Below, in pieces: positions 22,832-34,370 of a stretch of DNA of 64,000 bases. The notes beneath the pieces were generated by a model. That model did not search any database. It worked only from the letters and a program-made list of their open reading frames with translations, and had not been told where the DNA came from. This DNA comes from Aedes albopictus (taxonomy: Eukaryota; Arthropoda; Insecta; Diptera; Culicidae), in NCBI RefSeq assembly GCF_035046485.1, contig NC_085138.1, forward strand, positions 428,097,265 to 428,161,264. The letters are read 5' to 3'. Position 1 is the stretch's first letter. Every line of letters starts with the position of its first letter. The translations under genes and the position numbers were made by a program.

Positions 22832-23040
22832 TTAAGGTGAATATACAACGAAGCCACACTTCGAATTTTCGAGAGCACAAATCTGAAGAACCGAATCTCG
22901 GTTTGAGCTGAAAAGTTGATCGATTGGTTACCCGCTGGTGGTGACCAATCGATCAACTTTTCAACGCATACCGGCATTCGGTTTTTCAGATTTGTGCTCC
23001 TGAAAATTCAAGGTGTGGCTTCGTTCTATATTCACCTTAA
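22832..23040. mobile_element. 209-bp hairpin MITE
   Basis: The element begins TTAAGGTGAATATACAACG and ends with its inverse. Arms share GAAGCCACAC and GAGCACAAATCTGAA blocks. The centre is a near-perfect inner hairpin, GTTGATCGATTGGTNACC against GGTGACCAATCGATCAAC. TTAA is present at both outer edges, which may be a TTAA target duplication or part of the ends. Confidence 0.75.
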
Positions 23041-24130
23041 AGAAAATCCTATGGAATTCACGAAAACATTCCTAACAAATTCCCAAAGAAGTTGCCGGAA
23101 AAAATTTCATCAAAATTATCTTAGAGCTTTTAAAGTTGTTGCCCAAAGATTTAATAAAAAAAAACTACCAGAGGAATTCCTGATGAAAATAGTAAGACTT
23201 TTTAAAGAAATTGGCCGAATCCAATCTCAAAATAAATTTCCAAAATGTATTGTATAAAAATTTCCACAAACAAATTTTGAAGAAATTCCCAAAGACTTTT
23301 CCGAAGAAAATTTCCCGAAGGAAATCTCTAAGAAAATTACCGAATCAGTTTCCAAAGGAATTACCGAAGAAGTTCCTAAAGTAATAATAAAAGTTTTCAA
23401 GATTTCCAAAGGGTTTGATTATAAAATTCACAACTAAATGTTCAATGCAAGTAACATCGTAAATGCCCAAGGTATTCCGAAATCATCTGCTGCAGGAATT
23501 CCTTACATAATTACCGAAGAAATCTAGAAGAAATTGTCTAAAGAATTTTTATTTTAATTATAGAAGCGATTTATTAAAGAACTTCCGAAAGAGTTTTCAA
23601 AAGAAGCCTCATAGCATAGATAATTGAAGTCCAAAAAATCGACGAAAATCGAAAAAAGTAAAGTCATTCCGAATACATTTCAAAAAAAGTTGTGAGGATG
23701 TTCCCAGAGTCAATTTCGAATGAATCACCAAAGGCATCACTAAAAGAATTCCCAAAGGAATTGCCTGAAGAGAAATTAGAAAATTTCAAAAAGCAATCAT
23801 CTAAGAATTGTTCACATTAACAAAACATCGCTTGAAAGACTACTAAAAAATTGGCGAAGAAACTCCCGAGAAAACATTTCAAAGGATTTGCTAATGAAGT
23901 AAAAAACCCAAATAAACTGCTAGTGGAATTGCCAAACAAATTTCCAAAGTAATTTCCGATGAAATTTTCAAAGGATGCGTAAAAGGTGTTCAGTATCAAA
24001 TTCCAGACATATTAACAAATAAATTCTTAAAGAAATTGCCGAAGAAATTTGCCAAATTCAAAGGAATTACTGAGAGATTTCTAAAAGATGTCTTAATTCA
24101 AATAAATTGCCGGGAGTATTCCCTAAGGCA
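23041..24130 (-). repeat. degenerate GAATTTCC repeat tract, AT-rich variant
   Basis: Units such as GAAGAAATTCCCAAAG, AGGAATTACCGAAGAA and AAATTTCCAAAG recur every ~15 bp. This is a more A-rich branch of the degenerate family. No gene. Confidence 0.6.
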
Positions 24131-24852
24131 TTACCGAAACAATGTTTTGCCGAAAACACAAATTTCATTATTATATTATAACATAGAATCAGAATCCTGA
24201 AGAGAAAAATCGAAATTCGCTATTAATGTTGCGGTCAAACCAAAAATACATATATGTATTCTGATATTACAAGTTCAATGCCACAAAAGTTCAGCCTATT
24301 GGATGTAGTGGCTTAATTTCCACAACATGGGAAAAAACTCTTACAATTGTTCCTGAAAACTATTTTATAAGGGTTGTTATCATGCAATAATACAAAGAAG
24401 ATGTCACGATGAATACAAGTTAAACGCAAATGTGTGGATAATTGATAGTTTCCGAGATTTACACTTCTAAAAATTGCTCTGAAAATGTATTCCCAATCAA
24501 TATATTCAATTCACAAAGGGGTTGTGATGATTGTAAAGTTCAAACTGAAAATACAAATTCCATGTATTATAGGTAATCAAGTTATAAAGTTCTCAAACCT
24601 CACATGGCGGCGAGAGTGTTAAGTCAGTACAACGGTTCGGATTTTTCAAAAACAAAAAAAAAACTGTTCTTTAAAATATAGTGCGTTTAAATTTTCGGGC
24701 TTATTTGTCCCGTGACGTAGTATGTCAATGTACTAAGAAATTGAAGGTGGATCGATATTTCTTTTTGCAAAAAAAAAGCAAAACAACCTGGAAGCCACTG
24801 AAACTGGCATCCCCCAGGCACCCCCTAGGAAAAAATCCTAAATACGCCAATG
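24131..24852. other. AT-rich right part of the hAT-like element
   Basis: No coding frame over 64 codons is present. The last 60 bp hold the inverted terminal repeat with CCAGGCACCCCCTAGG and the final CGCCAATG. Confidence 0.5.
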
Positions 24853-24896
24853 GCGACTGTAGTACGAAAGCTTAGCCTTCAATTATTCTCACTCAC

Positions 24897-24975
24897 TGAG
24901 TCCCGTTGGTATAAGGGCTATCGGCTGCGACTGGCTATCACTCGATCAGGGTTCGAGACCCGCCTCGGCACAATA
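24897..24975 (+). other. tRNA-like module inside the TA element
   Basis: An A-box-like GTTGGTATAAGGGCTATCGG and a B box GGGTTCGAGACCC are about 35 bp apart, close to tRNA spacing. The acceptor stem does not pair well (GAGTCCC against CTCGGCA), so it is unlikely to be a working tRNA. It lies within the right part of the TA-flanked element and may be a SINE head captured by it. Confidence 0.5.
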
Positions 24976-25356
24976 GATGAAAACATTGGATGTAAATTAT
25001 AAGAAACTTTTTTTCAATTGCTGATGATGTCGGCAAAGTAGATTTTTACTATTTCGGTTGATAAAATAGCTCTGAATGATAACTGATTGATGACAAAACA
25101 AGTTATCAATCAGCTGTATTTTTTCATGTTGATAACTAAATGTAATGTTGAACAAAATATTGTACAACACAATTAGTTATCAACTTGAACTCAATGATAA
25201 CTTAACGTCTTATCATTTTGGTATTCGCGAATTTAAGTTATCATTTTTGTTATGTTGGCTCTTAATTCAACCTAAATGATAACAAACTCGATTATCAAAC
25301 GAATGTTAACCAAGTAATAGAAATTGTTATCATTCTGTTATCCGCCTTTGCTCGGG

Positions 25357-25400
25357 TAGAGAGTAAGGTAGAGGGTAGAGAGTAGGGTGAAGCAGTGAGA
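25357..25400 (+). repeat. GGGTAGAGGGTA minisatellite, right part
   Basis: GTAGAGAGTAAGGTAGAGGG and following words match the array that stops at 16071. This marks the empty-site continuation after the nested insertions. Confidence 0.75.
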
Positions 25401-26330
25401 TGAGATTTTCTCGAGATACTTTCAGGATATTTACTTAAAGAATTGCTGTAGGGATTGCTCCTAGGTTCTTTTCAGGGATTTTTGCAGGAGTTGGTTTGAA
25501 AAATCCTGAAAGAATTCTTTTAGTTATTCTTTTCTGCATCCCTAAATTTTTCAAAAATTCTTCCCGAGTTTTTCCAGGGATTTATAAAATAGTTCCTTCC
25601 GGGAAATGGGGGGACGATTTTAAAGGGAATTATTCGTCTTGCATTGTTTGTCACGAAACAAAACAAGATTTGTTTACCAAGACAAAATCCCTAATAAATC
25701 TTGCAAGCCCGTGCTGATATTGCTTATTGAAAAGTATTTGGATTACAGCATTTGCATAATGAGGAGAAAGCAAATCCCAAGCATGATCTGTTGGTTCTTT
25801 GTGTAAATGCAGTTGTCCTTGCAATAACAGAGGAGCAACCGTGGGTGGTCAATCTTGCTCATGCTCATGCTCAATGATTATCCGTGTAAAATCTAACTTC
25901 TATAGTATTTAAATGTTTCGTTATGCTACGTAAGTGAGCACTCTTTATTTAATTTGTTTTTGAAATTTGAATATGAGAAATGTTGAACACGGCAGTTGAA
26001 ATAACAAGGGTCATGCATACTTTTAGGCGTTTATCGGGTTACATTTCTGTCCCAATTTATAAGTCTTTTTTCTATTCTTTTTGAGTGGTTATCATCTCTC
26101 TCACTTGTTTAGAGCTGTGTTATGCCTATATGGATCAAAATAAATATAACGATACCGTAGAAGTTACGCTGAAAAAGAACTTGAGAAAATTATCAGATGT
26201 TGAGGACCTACATTGAAGAATTTTTTTGGAACTACACCATAGACTTCCATTTTTTTGTCAAATCATGCTTTTTATTGGAACTTGATAACAAATTTATTTA
26301 AAGATTCAAATTGTGAGACACCTTGAACGT
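25401..26330. other. degenerate repeat then AT-rich DNA
   Basis: The tract 25401-25600 has GGGATTTTTGCAGGAG-like decayed repeat units. From 25600 to 26330 the DNA is AT-rich with no coding signal. Confidence 0.45.
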
Positions 26331-26472
26331 TAACGGGTTAATAGAAGGACTTTATTTGCCTGCCACTGCATGAATTTTTATATTGTGAGGCAAGTACAAT
26401 GATACACTATGCCCAGGGAGTCGAGAAAATTTTTCCGACCGGAACGGGAATCGAACCCGTTAACCATTAGGC
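26331..26472 (-). mobile_element. SINE family B, copy 3, internally deleted
   Basis: The body (TGCCTGCCACTGCATGAATT, CAAGTACAATGATACACTAT) and the B box GGGAATCGAACCCG are present. The head jumps from CCCG straight to TTAACCATTAGGCT, so about 25 bp between the B box and the A-box region are missing compared with copy 1. Confidence 0.75.
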
Positions 26473-26477
26473 TATTC

Positions 26478-26639
26478 TTTTATCATAAGTCATAAATGAA
26501 TGTTTTCTTACTTGTCCATGGGCATAAGACATTAGAACATTAACAAAAAATGTCTTAATTAAAAAAACACACACACATACTTTCTTTTATTTTCCAAAGC
26601 TTTGATTTCGAATATCACAGGGAGATTGTTAAAAAACTA
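26478..26639 (+). repeat. 162-bp direct repeat, left copy
   Basis: The block from TTTATCATAAGTCATAAATG to GTTAAAAAACTA recurs at 27114-27278 with few differences. It includes an ACACACAC run and CTTTGATTTCGAATATCACA. Confidence 0.85.
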
Positions 26640-27097
26640 ATCGGGACACAGAAGTACAGCTGTACCTCTGTAATGAATCGGTAAAATTGGTCAAATAATT
26701 GACTGAGAACTCTTTGGTATATGTTTATTATTTGTGCCAAATTTCATAAAAAGCGATGCATGACTTTTAACTGTTGATGAAAAACAAACAGACGTGCTTT
26801 TGAGAATTTTGAAATTTTGCCTGTGTTACAAATGTAGATTGAGAGGTTTGTGTTCAAAATTTCAGCCATTTCCTTTATTAAATTCAAAAGTTACAGCGCT
26901 GACAAGCAAAACTAGGGGCTGTACAAAATTCAATGGCGCACATTCTACTCTTTCATTGCTACTACAAAAAGTACTGCACCGATTCTCATGAAATTTTGTA
27001 GGTCAAATGAACATGTTGAACAAGATGTTATCAGGCCAAATTTGAGCAATTATAATGTAACTATTGCAAAGTTGCAGCTCTATTTCTGTGTCCCGAT
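26640..27097. mobile_element. 458-bp MITE, CGGGACACAGA ends
   Basis: The left end CGGGACACAGAAGTACAGCT and the inverted right end CGGGACACAGAAATAGAGCT differ at two positions. The interior has phrases such as CCAAATTTCATAAAAAG and TTCTCATGAAATTTTGTA. The target duplication is uncertain. It separates the two copies of a direct repeat. Confidence 0.7.
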
Positions 27098-27113
27098 CAT
27101 TGCGGATACAGGC

Positions 27114-27278
27114 TTTATCATAAGTCATAAATGAATGTTTTCTTACTTGTCCATGGGCATAAGATATTAGAATATTTACAAAAAATGTCTTAATTTAATA
27201 AAAACACACACACACATACTTTCTTTTATTTTTCAAAGCTTTGATTTCGAATATCACAGGGAGATTGTTAAAAAACTA
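27114..27278 (+). repeat. 165-bp direct repeat, right copy
   Basis: This is the second copy of 26478-26639. The ACACAC run is slightly longer, and the copies differ by a few substitutions and small indels. Confidence 0.85.
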
Positions 27279-29280
27279 GATGGGGAAGCAAAAACAATGA
27301 GAAAGAAAGTTTTTATAACAATTGGTGTAATGCCTAAAACAATGGTGTTGCACCATCATTGGGGCGCCAAAATTTGGAAATCTTCAGTACCCATCCCTGA
27401 TTTTAACATGACGACACTGTTCATTGAACTTGACGAATCAAACGCTCTCGCACCGAACTTTCATATGGGGCTTAAGACTGCCACAAGAAAGCGTCTAAAT
27501 ATATGGAAACCCAATTTTCATTGCCCTCAAGCCGACCATAAAAGTACCGGAAAAAAGCCCCCACTTACAGCGAAGACGCCCGGAACCAGATTGACTCGTA
27601 CAGGGCCAAGAAGGGCCTTCTCACACATTAAAATTCATTTTCCCGCAATCTTGCAATAAACCTCCGACGATTATGGCTTTATTGCTCCGATTCCATTAGT
27701 ATAATTGATATTAACGCGGCGAGTTGTGCTGGTGCAAGCGAAAATTATGTGTGCGGAAAACTGTGTGTATCGTCTTTGCTTTGCTAAGGCTTCGAGGGTC
27801 CAGCCCTGCTGCTACCAAGCTTGCTTGGGGCTCTTGTCGATTTGCCTGTTCAACATCGGGGTCGGACGGATGTGTAAGGCGTATGTGAAGCTTAGTAGCT
27901 CGCTTGTCTCGAAGCGCCTTTAATGGCCCATTAAAGTCAGTCGTGTCCACCTGCTGACAAGGACGATGATGGCGGCGCTCGCTCGGGCGACACCGGACTG
28001 ACCACCGAGCGGCTCGAACATGATCGACTGCAGTGATTGAACGATGGTGGTGTGTAGCCATCGTCACATACCTGGTAATATGCCATGTGGTTGACTTTCA
28101 TTTCATTTCAGCAGGGATGGGTCTGAGCCAGAGGAATCCTAGTCGGGAGCTTTCCATTAGGTCTAGATTTAATTAAAATTCACGTTAAGCCCCATGAAGG
28201 AGGAAAACTAGTTTTAACCGGATCCCGGTCGCTACGAACGTATGCGACGAACCCGGGAAGATGTTATGACTTTTAATGAAAACTAGTGCGCTCTGATCCC
28301 CGGGAACCACGCCGCCGAGTTCGCAAGGAATATAATGTCACCTGCGAGAAGCAGGCGCATTAGTGTGATCCAAAGTAGGCCAAAACTGAAATATGGAATT
28401 TTATTTTCCAGAACCTGAACCGTACCAAAAATCAAACCTAGACGCAAACCTTAAATAGAATCACCGTTTCAACCTCCTTACTTCTCGTGCACCATAAATA
28501 CACATTATCAGAGAAACATGTGAGGCACTAAGCTTTACATTCCAGGGGACAAGATGTTAATTTCCAGCCTGTCTGTTTTTGAACCACTCTAAGGTACATC
28601 CACACATTGCCGTTTGATACCGGGCGACGGCGGTTGTAGCTCAACTCCATCCACGTCTAACTATTCAGTAGATGATTCCGACCAAGTTGTCGTCCAGGCC
28701 GCTCTGTTGTTCCTCCCCCCCCCCCGCGGAGCAGCGGCATTTCAGTCTGATAGGCAGGTGGCACACGTGACGCGTACTCGTTTGTTACCTGGCATCGGAC
28801 GATCCACTTAGTTTCTATAGTTCCACCATTATTGTCAGATGACATGTTTCGTGCGCCTCATGGATGGCACCTTGTTCGCCCTATCTGTATCTCTATCGCT
28901 ATTGTTGATGGAGAGCAATATGGTTGATGTAGTTCGGTATTATTTGTGATGTGTGGATAACATTCCGGCTAGCTAAAATCTAGATGAATGTTGAAGAAGG
29001 GTACAGATGTGTTGTATTAATAACAGAAAATGCAAATCTGACATTTACAGAGATTGCACAAAACTCAATCCTTTATCAAAGTTTCTAGACATATTCAGAG
29101 GTATTCGCTCTACAATTATATGCTCTTAGTTTTCTACAATATGTTTAATGAATTTTCTGACAGTACCCTTTTTTCTAGGGAGATTCTACCGTATGGTTGT
29201 ACTATCAATGCAAATATTATGATGGCTTCTTCTGTTGAAAAGATAAGTTGTAGGAGGACTGCCGGATGTTTGGATTAAAT
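27279..29280. other. single-copy-looking island
   Basis: Composition is balanced and no repeat family of this window is seen, except a C10 run near 28718. Frames of 118-120 codons at 27297-27659 (plus) and 27711-28067 (minus) have no domain I recognise and no convincing start context. This may be intron or regulatory DNA of a neighbouring gene. The region 28150-28330 contains CGGGAAC and CCCGGG motifs without clear symmetry. Confidence 0.35.
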
Positions 29281-29377
29281 TCTCCTTGAAATTTCAGGAT
29301 GATGAGAAATTGTTGAAGAAATTCCTGAGGTATTTTCTAGAGACACAAATTAAAAACTTCTGGTTAGAATCCAAGTC
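29281..29377. repeat. degenerate repeat flank of the satellite
   Basis: Decayed units such as GAAATTCCTGAGGTATTTTC lead into the satellite, showing that it sits within, and resembles, the dispersed degenerate family. Confidence 0.5.
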
Positions 29378-32100
29378 AGATCCCCATAAGGGACTCCTGA
29401 AAGGGATCCCCAGAGGGGACTCCTGAAAGCGATCTCTAGAGGGGACTCATGAAAGGGATCCCCAGAGGGGACTCCTGGAAAGGGATCCCCAGAGGGGACT
29501 CCTGGAAAAAGATCCCCAGAGGGGACTCCTGGAAAGGGATCCCCAGAGGGGACTCCTGGAAAGGGATCCCCAGAGGGGACTCCTGGAAAGGGATCCCCAG
29601 AGGGGACTCCTGGAAAAAGATCCCCAGAGGGGACTCCTGGAAAGGGATCCCCAGAGGGGACTCCTGGAAAGGGATCCCCAGAGGGGACTCCTGGAAAGGG
29701 ATCCCCAGAGGGGACTCCTGGAAAGGGATCCCCAGAGGGGACTCCTGGAAAGGGATCCCCAGAGGGGACTCCTGGAAAGGGATCCCCAGAGGGGACTCCT
29801 GGAAAGGGATCGCCAGAGGGGACTCCTGGAAAGGGATCCCCAGAGGGGACTCCTGGAAAGGGATCCCCAGAGGGGACTCCTGGAAAGGGATCCCCAGAGG
29901 GGACTCCTGGAAAAGGATCCCCAGAGGGGACTCCTGGAAAGGGATCCCCAGAGGGGACTCCTGGAAAGGGATCCCCAGAGGGGACTCCTGGAAAGGGATC
30001 CCCAGAGGGGACTCCTGGAAAGGGATCCCCAGAGGGGACTCCTGGAAAGGGATCCCCAGAGGGGACTCCTGGAAAGGGATCCCCAGAGGGGACTCCTGGA
30101 AAGGGATCCCCAGAGGGGACTCCTGGAAAGGGATCCCCAGAGGGGACTCCTGGAAAGGGATCCCCAGAGGGGACTCCTGGAAAGGGATCCCCAGAGGGGA
30201 CTCCTGGAAAGGGATCCCCAGAGGGGACTCCTGGAAAGGGATCCCCAGAGGGGACTCCTGGAAAGGGATCCCCAGAGGGGACTCCTGGAAAGGGATCCCC
30301 AGAGGGGACTCCTGGAAAGGGATCCCCAGAGGGGACTCCTGGAAAGGGATCCCCAGAGGGGACTCCTGGAAAGGGATCCCCAGAGGGAAACACCTGGAAA
30401 GGGATCCCCAGAGGGAAACACCTGGAAAGGGATCCCCAGAGGGAAACCCCTGGAAAGGGATCCCCAGAGGGAAACCCCTGGAAAGGGATCCCCAGAGGGA
30501 AACCCCTGGAAAGGGATCCCCAGAGGGAAACCCCTGGAAAGGGATCCCCAGAGGGAAACCCCTGGAAAGGGATCCCCAGAGGGAAACCCCTGGAAAGGGA
30601 TCCCCAGAGGGAAACCCCTGGAAAGGGATCCCCAGAGGGAAACCCCTGGAAAGGGATCCCCAGAGGGAAACCCCTGGAAAGGGATCCCCAGAGGGAAACC
30701 CCTGGAAAGGGATCCCCAGAGGGAAACCCCTGGAAAGGGATCCCCAGAGGGAAACCCCTGGAAAGGGATCCCCAGAGGGAAACCCCTGGAAAGGGATCCC
30801 CAGAGGGAAACCCCTGGAAAGGGATCCCCAGAGGGAAACCCCTGGAAAGGGATCCCCAGAGGGAAACCCCTGGAAAGGGATCCCCAGAGGGAAACCCCTG
30901 GAAAGGGATCCCCAGAGGGAAACCCCTGGAAAGGGATCCCCAGAGGGAAACCCCTGGAAAGGGATCCCCAGAGGGAAACCCCTGGAAAGGGATCCCCAGA
31001 GGGAAACCCCTGGAAAGGGATCCCCAGAGGGAAACCCCTGGAAAGGGATCCCCAGAGGGAAACCCCTGGAAAGGGATCCCCAGAGGGAAACCCCTGGAAA
31101 GGGATCCCCAGAGGGAAACCCCTGGAAAGGGATCCCCAGAGGGAAACCCCTGGAAAGGGATCCCCAGAGGGAAACCCCTGGAAAGGGATCCCCAGAGGGA
31201 AACCCCTGGAAAGGGATCCCCAGAGGGAAACCCCTGGAAAGGGATCCCCAGAGGGAAACCCCTGGAAAGGGATCCCCAGAGGGAAACCCCTGGAAAGGGA
31301 TCCCCAGAGGGAAACCCCTGGAAAGGGATCCCCAGAGGGAAACCCCTGGAAAGGGATCCCCAGAGGGAAACCCCTGGAAAGGGATCCCCAGAGGGAAACC
31401 CCTGGAAAGGGATCCCCAGAGGGAAACCCCTGGAAAGGGATCCCCAGAGGGAAACCCCTGGAAAGGGATCCCCAGAGGGAAACCCCTGGAAAGGGATCCC
31501 CAGAGGGAAACCCCTGGAAAGGGATCCCCAGAGGGAAACCCCTGGAAAGGGATCCCCAGAGGGGACTCCTGGAAAGGGATCCCCAGAGGGGACTCCTGGA
31601 AAGGGATCCCCAGAGGGGACTCCTGGAAAGGAATCCCCAGAGGGGACTCCTGGAAAGGAATCCCCAGAGGGGACTCCTGGAAAGGGATCCCCAGAGGGGA
31701 CTCCTGGAAAGGGATCCCCAGAGGGGACTCCTGGAAAAGGATCCCCAGAGGGGACTCCTGGAAAGGGATCCCCAGAGGGGACTCCTGGAAAGGGATCCCC
31801 AGAGGGGACTCCTGGAAAGGGATCCCCAGAGGGGACTCCTGGAAAGGGATCCCCAGAGGGGACTCCTGGAAAGGGATCCCCAGAGGGGACTCCTGGAAAG
31901 GGATCCCCAGAGGGGACTCCTGGAAAGGGATCCCCAGAGGGGACTCCTGGAAAGGGATCCCCAGAGGGGACTCCTGGAAAGGGATCCCCAGAGGGGACTG
32001 CTGGAAAGGGATCCCCAGAGGGGACTCCTGGAAAGGGATCCCCAGAGGGGACTCCTGGAAAGGGATCCCCAGAGGGGACTCCTGAAAAGATCTCCAAAGA
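29378..32100. repeat. satellite, 27/28/27-bp block structure, about 98 units
   Basis: Block 1 (29415-30384) is about 36 units of a 27-bp monomer, GGGGACTCC plus TGGAAAGGGATCCCCAGA, the first two units one base short. Block 2 (30385-31560) is exactly 42 x 28 bp, GGGAAACCCC plus the same 18 bp, with the first two units reading GGGAAACACC. Block 3 (31561-32100) is 20 x 27 bp of the first type. A partial unit lies at 29378-29414. Sporadic variants (AAAAAGATCC, AAAGGAATCC, GATCGCC) occur in blocks 1 and 3. No frame contains stops, so giant open frames run on both strands; these are not genes. Confidence 0.95.
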
Positions 32101-34370
32101 GAACACCTGCCGGTAATTCCAGCAAGAATCCAAAAGTCTCGCTTCTATAAACCTAGAAGAAATTATTGCAGGAGCACCAAAGAGGAGCTCATTAAGGAAT
32201 CCCAGGAGGAACTCTTGGAAAAGTTTTTGAACGATTCCTAGAGGGAAATCTGGGAAGAATGCTAGAACTACATATTCAAGAATGGAATTACAATAGAAAT
32301 TTTGGAAGAATCCCAGGAAGAACCTTTGGAAAACTTCAGAAGGAACTTCTGGAGAAATTTTAGAAAAAAAAATCCTTAAGAATTTCAGAGGAAAATGGAA
32401 GGATTTCCGAAAGATTACGAAGAAATCTCTGGATAAACTTCTAAAAAAAATCAGTTTAAGCATCTGCGTGAATCTCAGAAGGAACTCCTGGTGAAATTTC
32501 AACAGGTTCTCCTCAGTGGTGTCATTGTAGATACTCCAAGTTACTCACTGAGTAATCGACTATCAGCATGAGCGCCAATGGAACACTCCATAAACTTGCT
32601 CGAAAATAACTAAAAAAAACTGTCAGAGATTCATACCTAAATTTCTTACATGACATTGTTCTAATATTTCATTTGCTATTCCTCCTGAATTTCTTAAAAT
32701 GCTATGTTAGAAAATCTTACAAAGAATGCTGTAGAAACTCATCCATAAATTTCGTCAGATATCTTTTAGTGGTTCCTCCAGAAATTTTTTGAGAGATTCC
32801 TGCAAAAATTTATCAAAGAATATATTTGATTTGGGAAACATTTCATAGATATCTTCAGACATCACTCCATGGATTCCTGCAAAAAATCCTTCATAAATTC
32901 CCAAAGTTATTCCTTCAGAAAATGTTCCAGGAATTTAATAAAAAAAATCAGCCAGGAATGCTCTGGGAAATTTCACCTTGAATGTCCGGAATGCTCCATT
33001 TAGAACTTTTTTATGGTTTCCTCTCAAATGTTTTTTTTTTTCAGAATGTCGTCAGAAATTGCTCTTGAATTTCATTAGGAATTACCTCTAGAAGATCCTC
33101 TTTTAATTTCTCCAAAAACACCTTTAGAAAACCTTTATAGAAATTCCTACATCAATTCTTTCGATGTTCCGTACGAGAATTCCTCCAGGAAATCATCCTC
33201 GGATTTCTTCAGAAATGCTTTCAGCGATTCCTTCAGAACATCAAAAGTTCGGTATTCTCCAAAAATTGCTTCATGGATGGATTTCTCTAGAATTTTTTTT
33301 TACATACTTCTTTAGAAAATTTTCTTCAAAAAACCTTCCAGGGAATCCTTTAGAAATTTCCCGGAAAATTTGTCCAGAAATTCTTTATGAGATATCTATA
33401 TTAATTGGTCCAAGGATTTCATTGTAAAATCTTCTATGAATTGCTTTCCAAAATTGCTACATGGATGTTTTCAGATGGTTTCCTCCAGAAAGTCCCTTGA
33501 GAATTTCTTTATCCAGGAATACTTTTATGTCAATTTTCATGAGAACCTCTTGAAACTCCGGCAGGGAAAACTTCAGAAATTTTTCAAGGATTTGTTTAGG
33601 AAACCCTTGAAGGGGTTCGTTAACAAATTTCCACAGATAAATTCTTTCAAAGATTCATGTAGGAATTCCTCCTGGAGTTCATACAGAGTTCGTATAGTTT
33701 TTTTTTTTAATTTTTATTTCTGTGTATTTTAACTTATGCTAATTCTACACTTAGTTCATATAGTATTTCCTCCATGTAATTCTCAATAACTTCCTCCGCC
33801 ATTTTCTTAAAAGATAACTCTAAGAATTTCTCGGCGGATTCTTTGAGGAACTTATTCAGAAATGTTACCTAGGAATTTCTACAGTTATTCCTTTAGTATT
33901 ATCTCGAGTTTTTGCAAAGGATATTTACAGAAGCTTACAGAAGCGTTTTTTTTTTCAAGCATTCCCGTGGGATTTTTTTTTTTTCAAAAATATGTCTTCA
34001 AATTGCTTAGAAAACACTTTCAGAAGTGCTTTTAGCAATTTCTTCATAAAATGAAAAGTTAAAAACTCATCCGGAAATATTCTCCACGGATTTTTTTTTG
34101 GAAAATCTTCCAGACTCCTTTTTAAATTTTATTAAAGGATTTCTTCAGAAATTTTCTTATGGATTACCTAACAAACTTTTCTAGGATTTTCGTCCAAGGC
34201 TTTGCCTGCGAATATGTCAAGGTATTTCTCTAGGAAGTTTTTTAAAAGCTTCCTTCTGGGAAACTTTACTGTACCCTCCAGTAAAGTTCCTCAACAATCC
34301 TTTCATGGAGTTTTACTGAAATTCGTCGGTAGATTTGTTTAAAATGTCCTTCAAAATTCTTCTAAGGGTT
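32101..34370. repeat. degenerate GGAATTCCTCCAG-type repeat tract
   Basis: The first 400 bp carry GGAAGAATCCCAGGAAGAAC units in the A-rich orientation. From about 32640 on the T-rich orientation (TTCCTCCAGAAATTTTTTG) dominates. No gene. The satellite lies at the edge of this tract. Confidence 0.65.

Larger units (their letters stand above)
16358..24852. mobile_element. hAT-like element, 8.5 kb including nested insertions
   Basis: The ends are CATTGGCGTAGCTAGG and, inverted, CATTGGCGTATTTAGG, followed in both by a GGTGCCTGG block. A perfect 8-bp direct repeat GCGACTGT flanks it (16350-16357 and 24853-24860), the duplication size of the hAT superfamily. No transposase frame is recognisable; the interior is degenerate repeat, a 3.4-kb foldback and AT-rich DNA. 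It is therefore non-autonomous or decayed. Confidence 0.75.
16072..25356. mobile_element. TA-flanked inverted-repeat element, outermost of a nest
   Basis: The two ends are perfect inverted copies, beginning CCCGAGCAAAGGCGGATA and extending a few bases further, with TA duplicated at 16070-16071 and 25357-25358. Subterminal regions (16085-16270 and 25070-25345) are full of GATAACAAA and TTGTTATC words. Without the inner insertion the element would be about 770 bp. It includes a tRNA-like module at 24897-24975. It sits inside the GGTAGA minisatellite. Confidence 0.8.

Noticed and set aside
26478..27278. LTR retrotransposon interpretation of the direct repeats
   Set aside because: The repeats are only ~160 bp, lack TG...CA ends, and enclose a DNA-type inverted-repeat element without primer site or coding sequence.
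27297..28067. Frames of 118-120 codons in the single-copy island
   Set aside because: No recognisable domain, no convincing start or splice context, and length is within chance for this composition.
29350..32502. A 1,050-codon open frame on minus, plus 892- and 878-codon frames across the same interval
   Set aside because: They exist because the satellite monomer has no stop codon in any frame, on either strand. The encoded 9-residue repeat changes frame in the 28-bp block, and the flanks are degenerate repeat. No sign of selection on protein.
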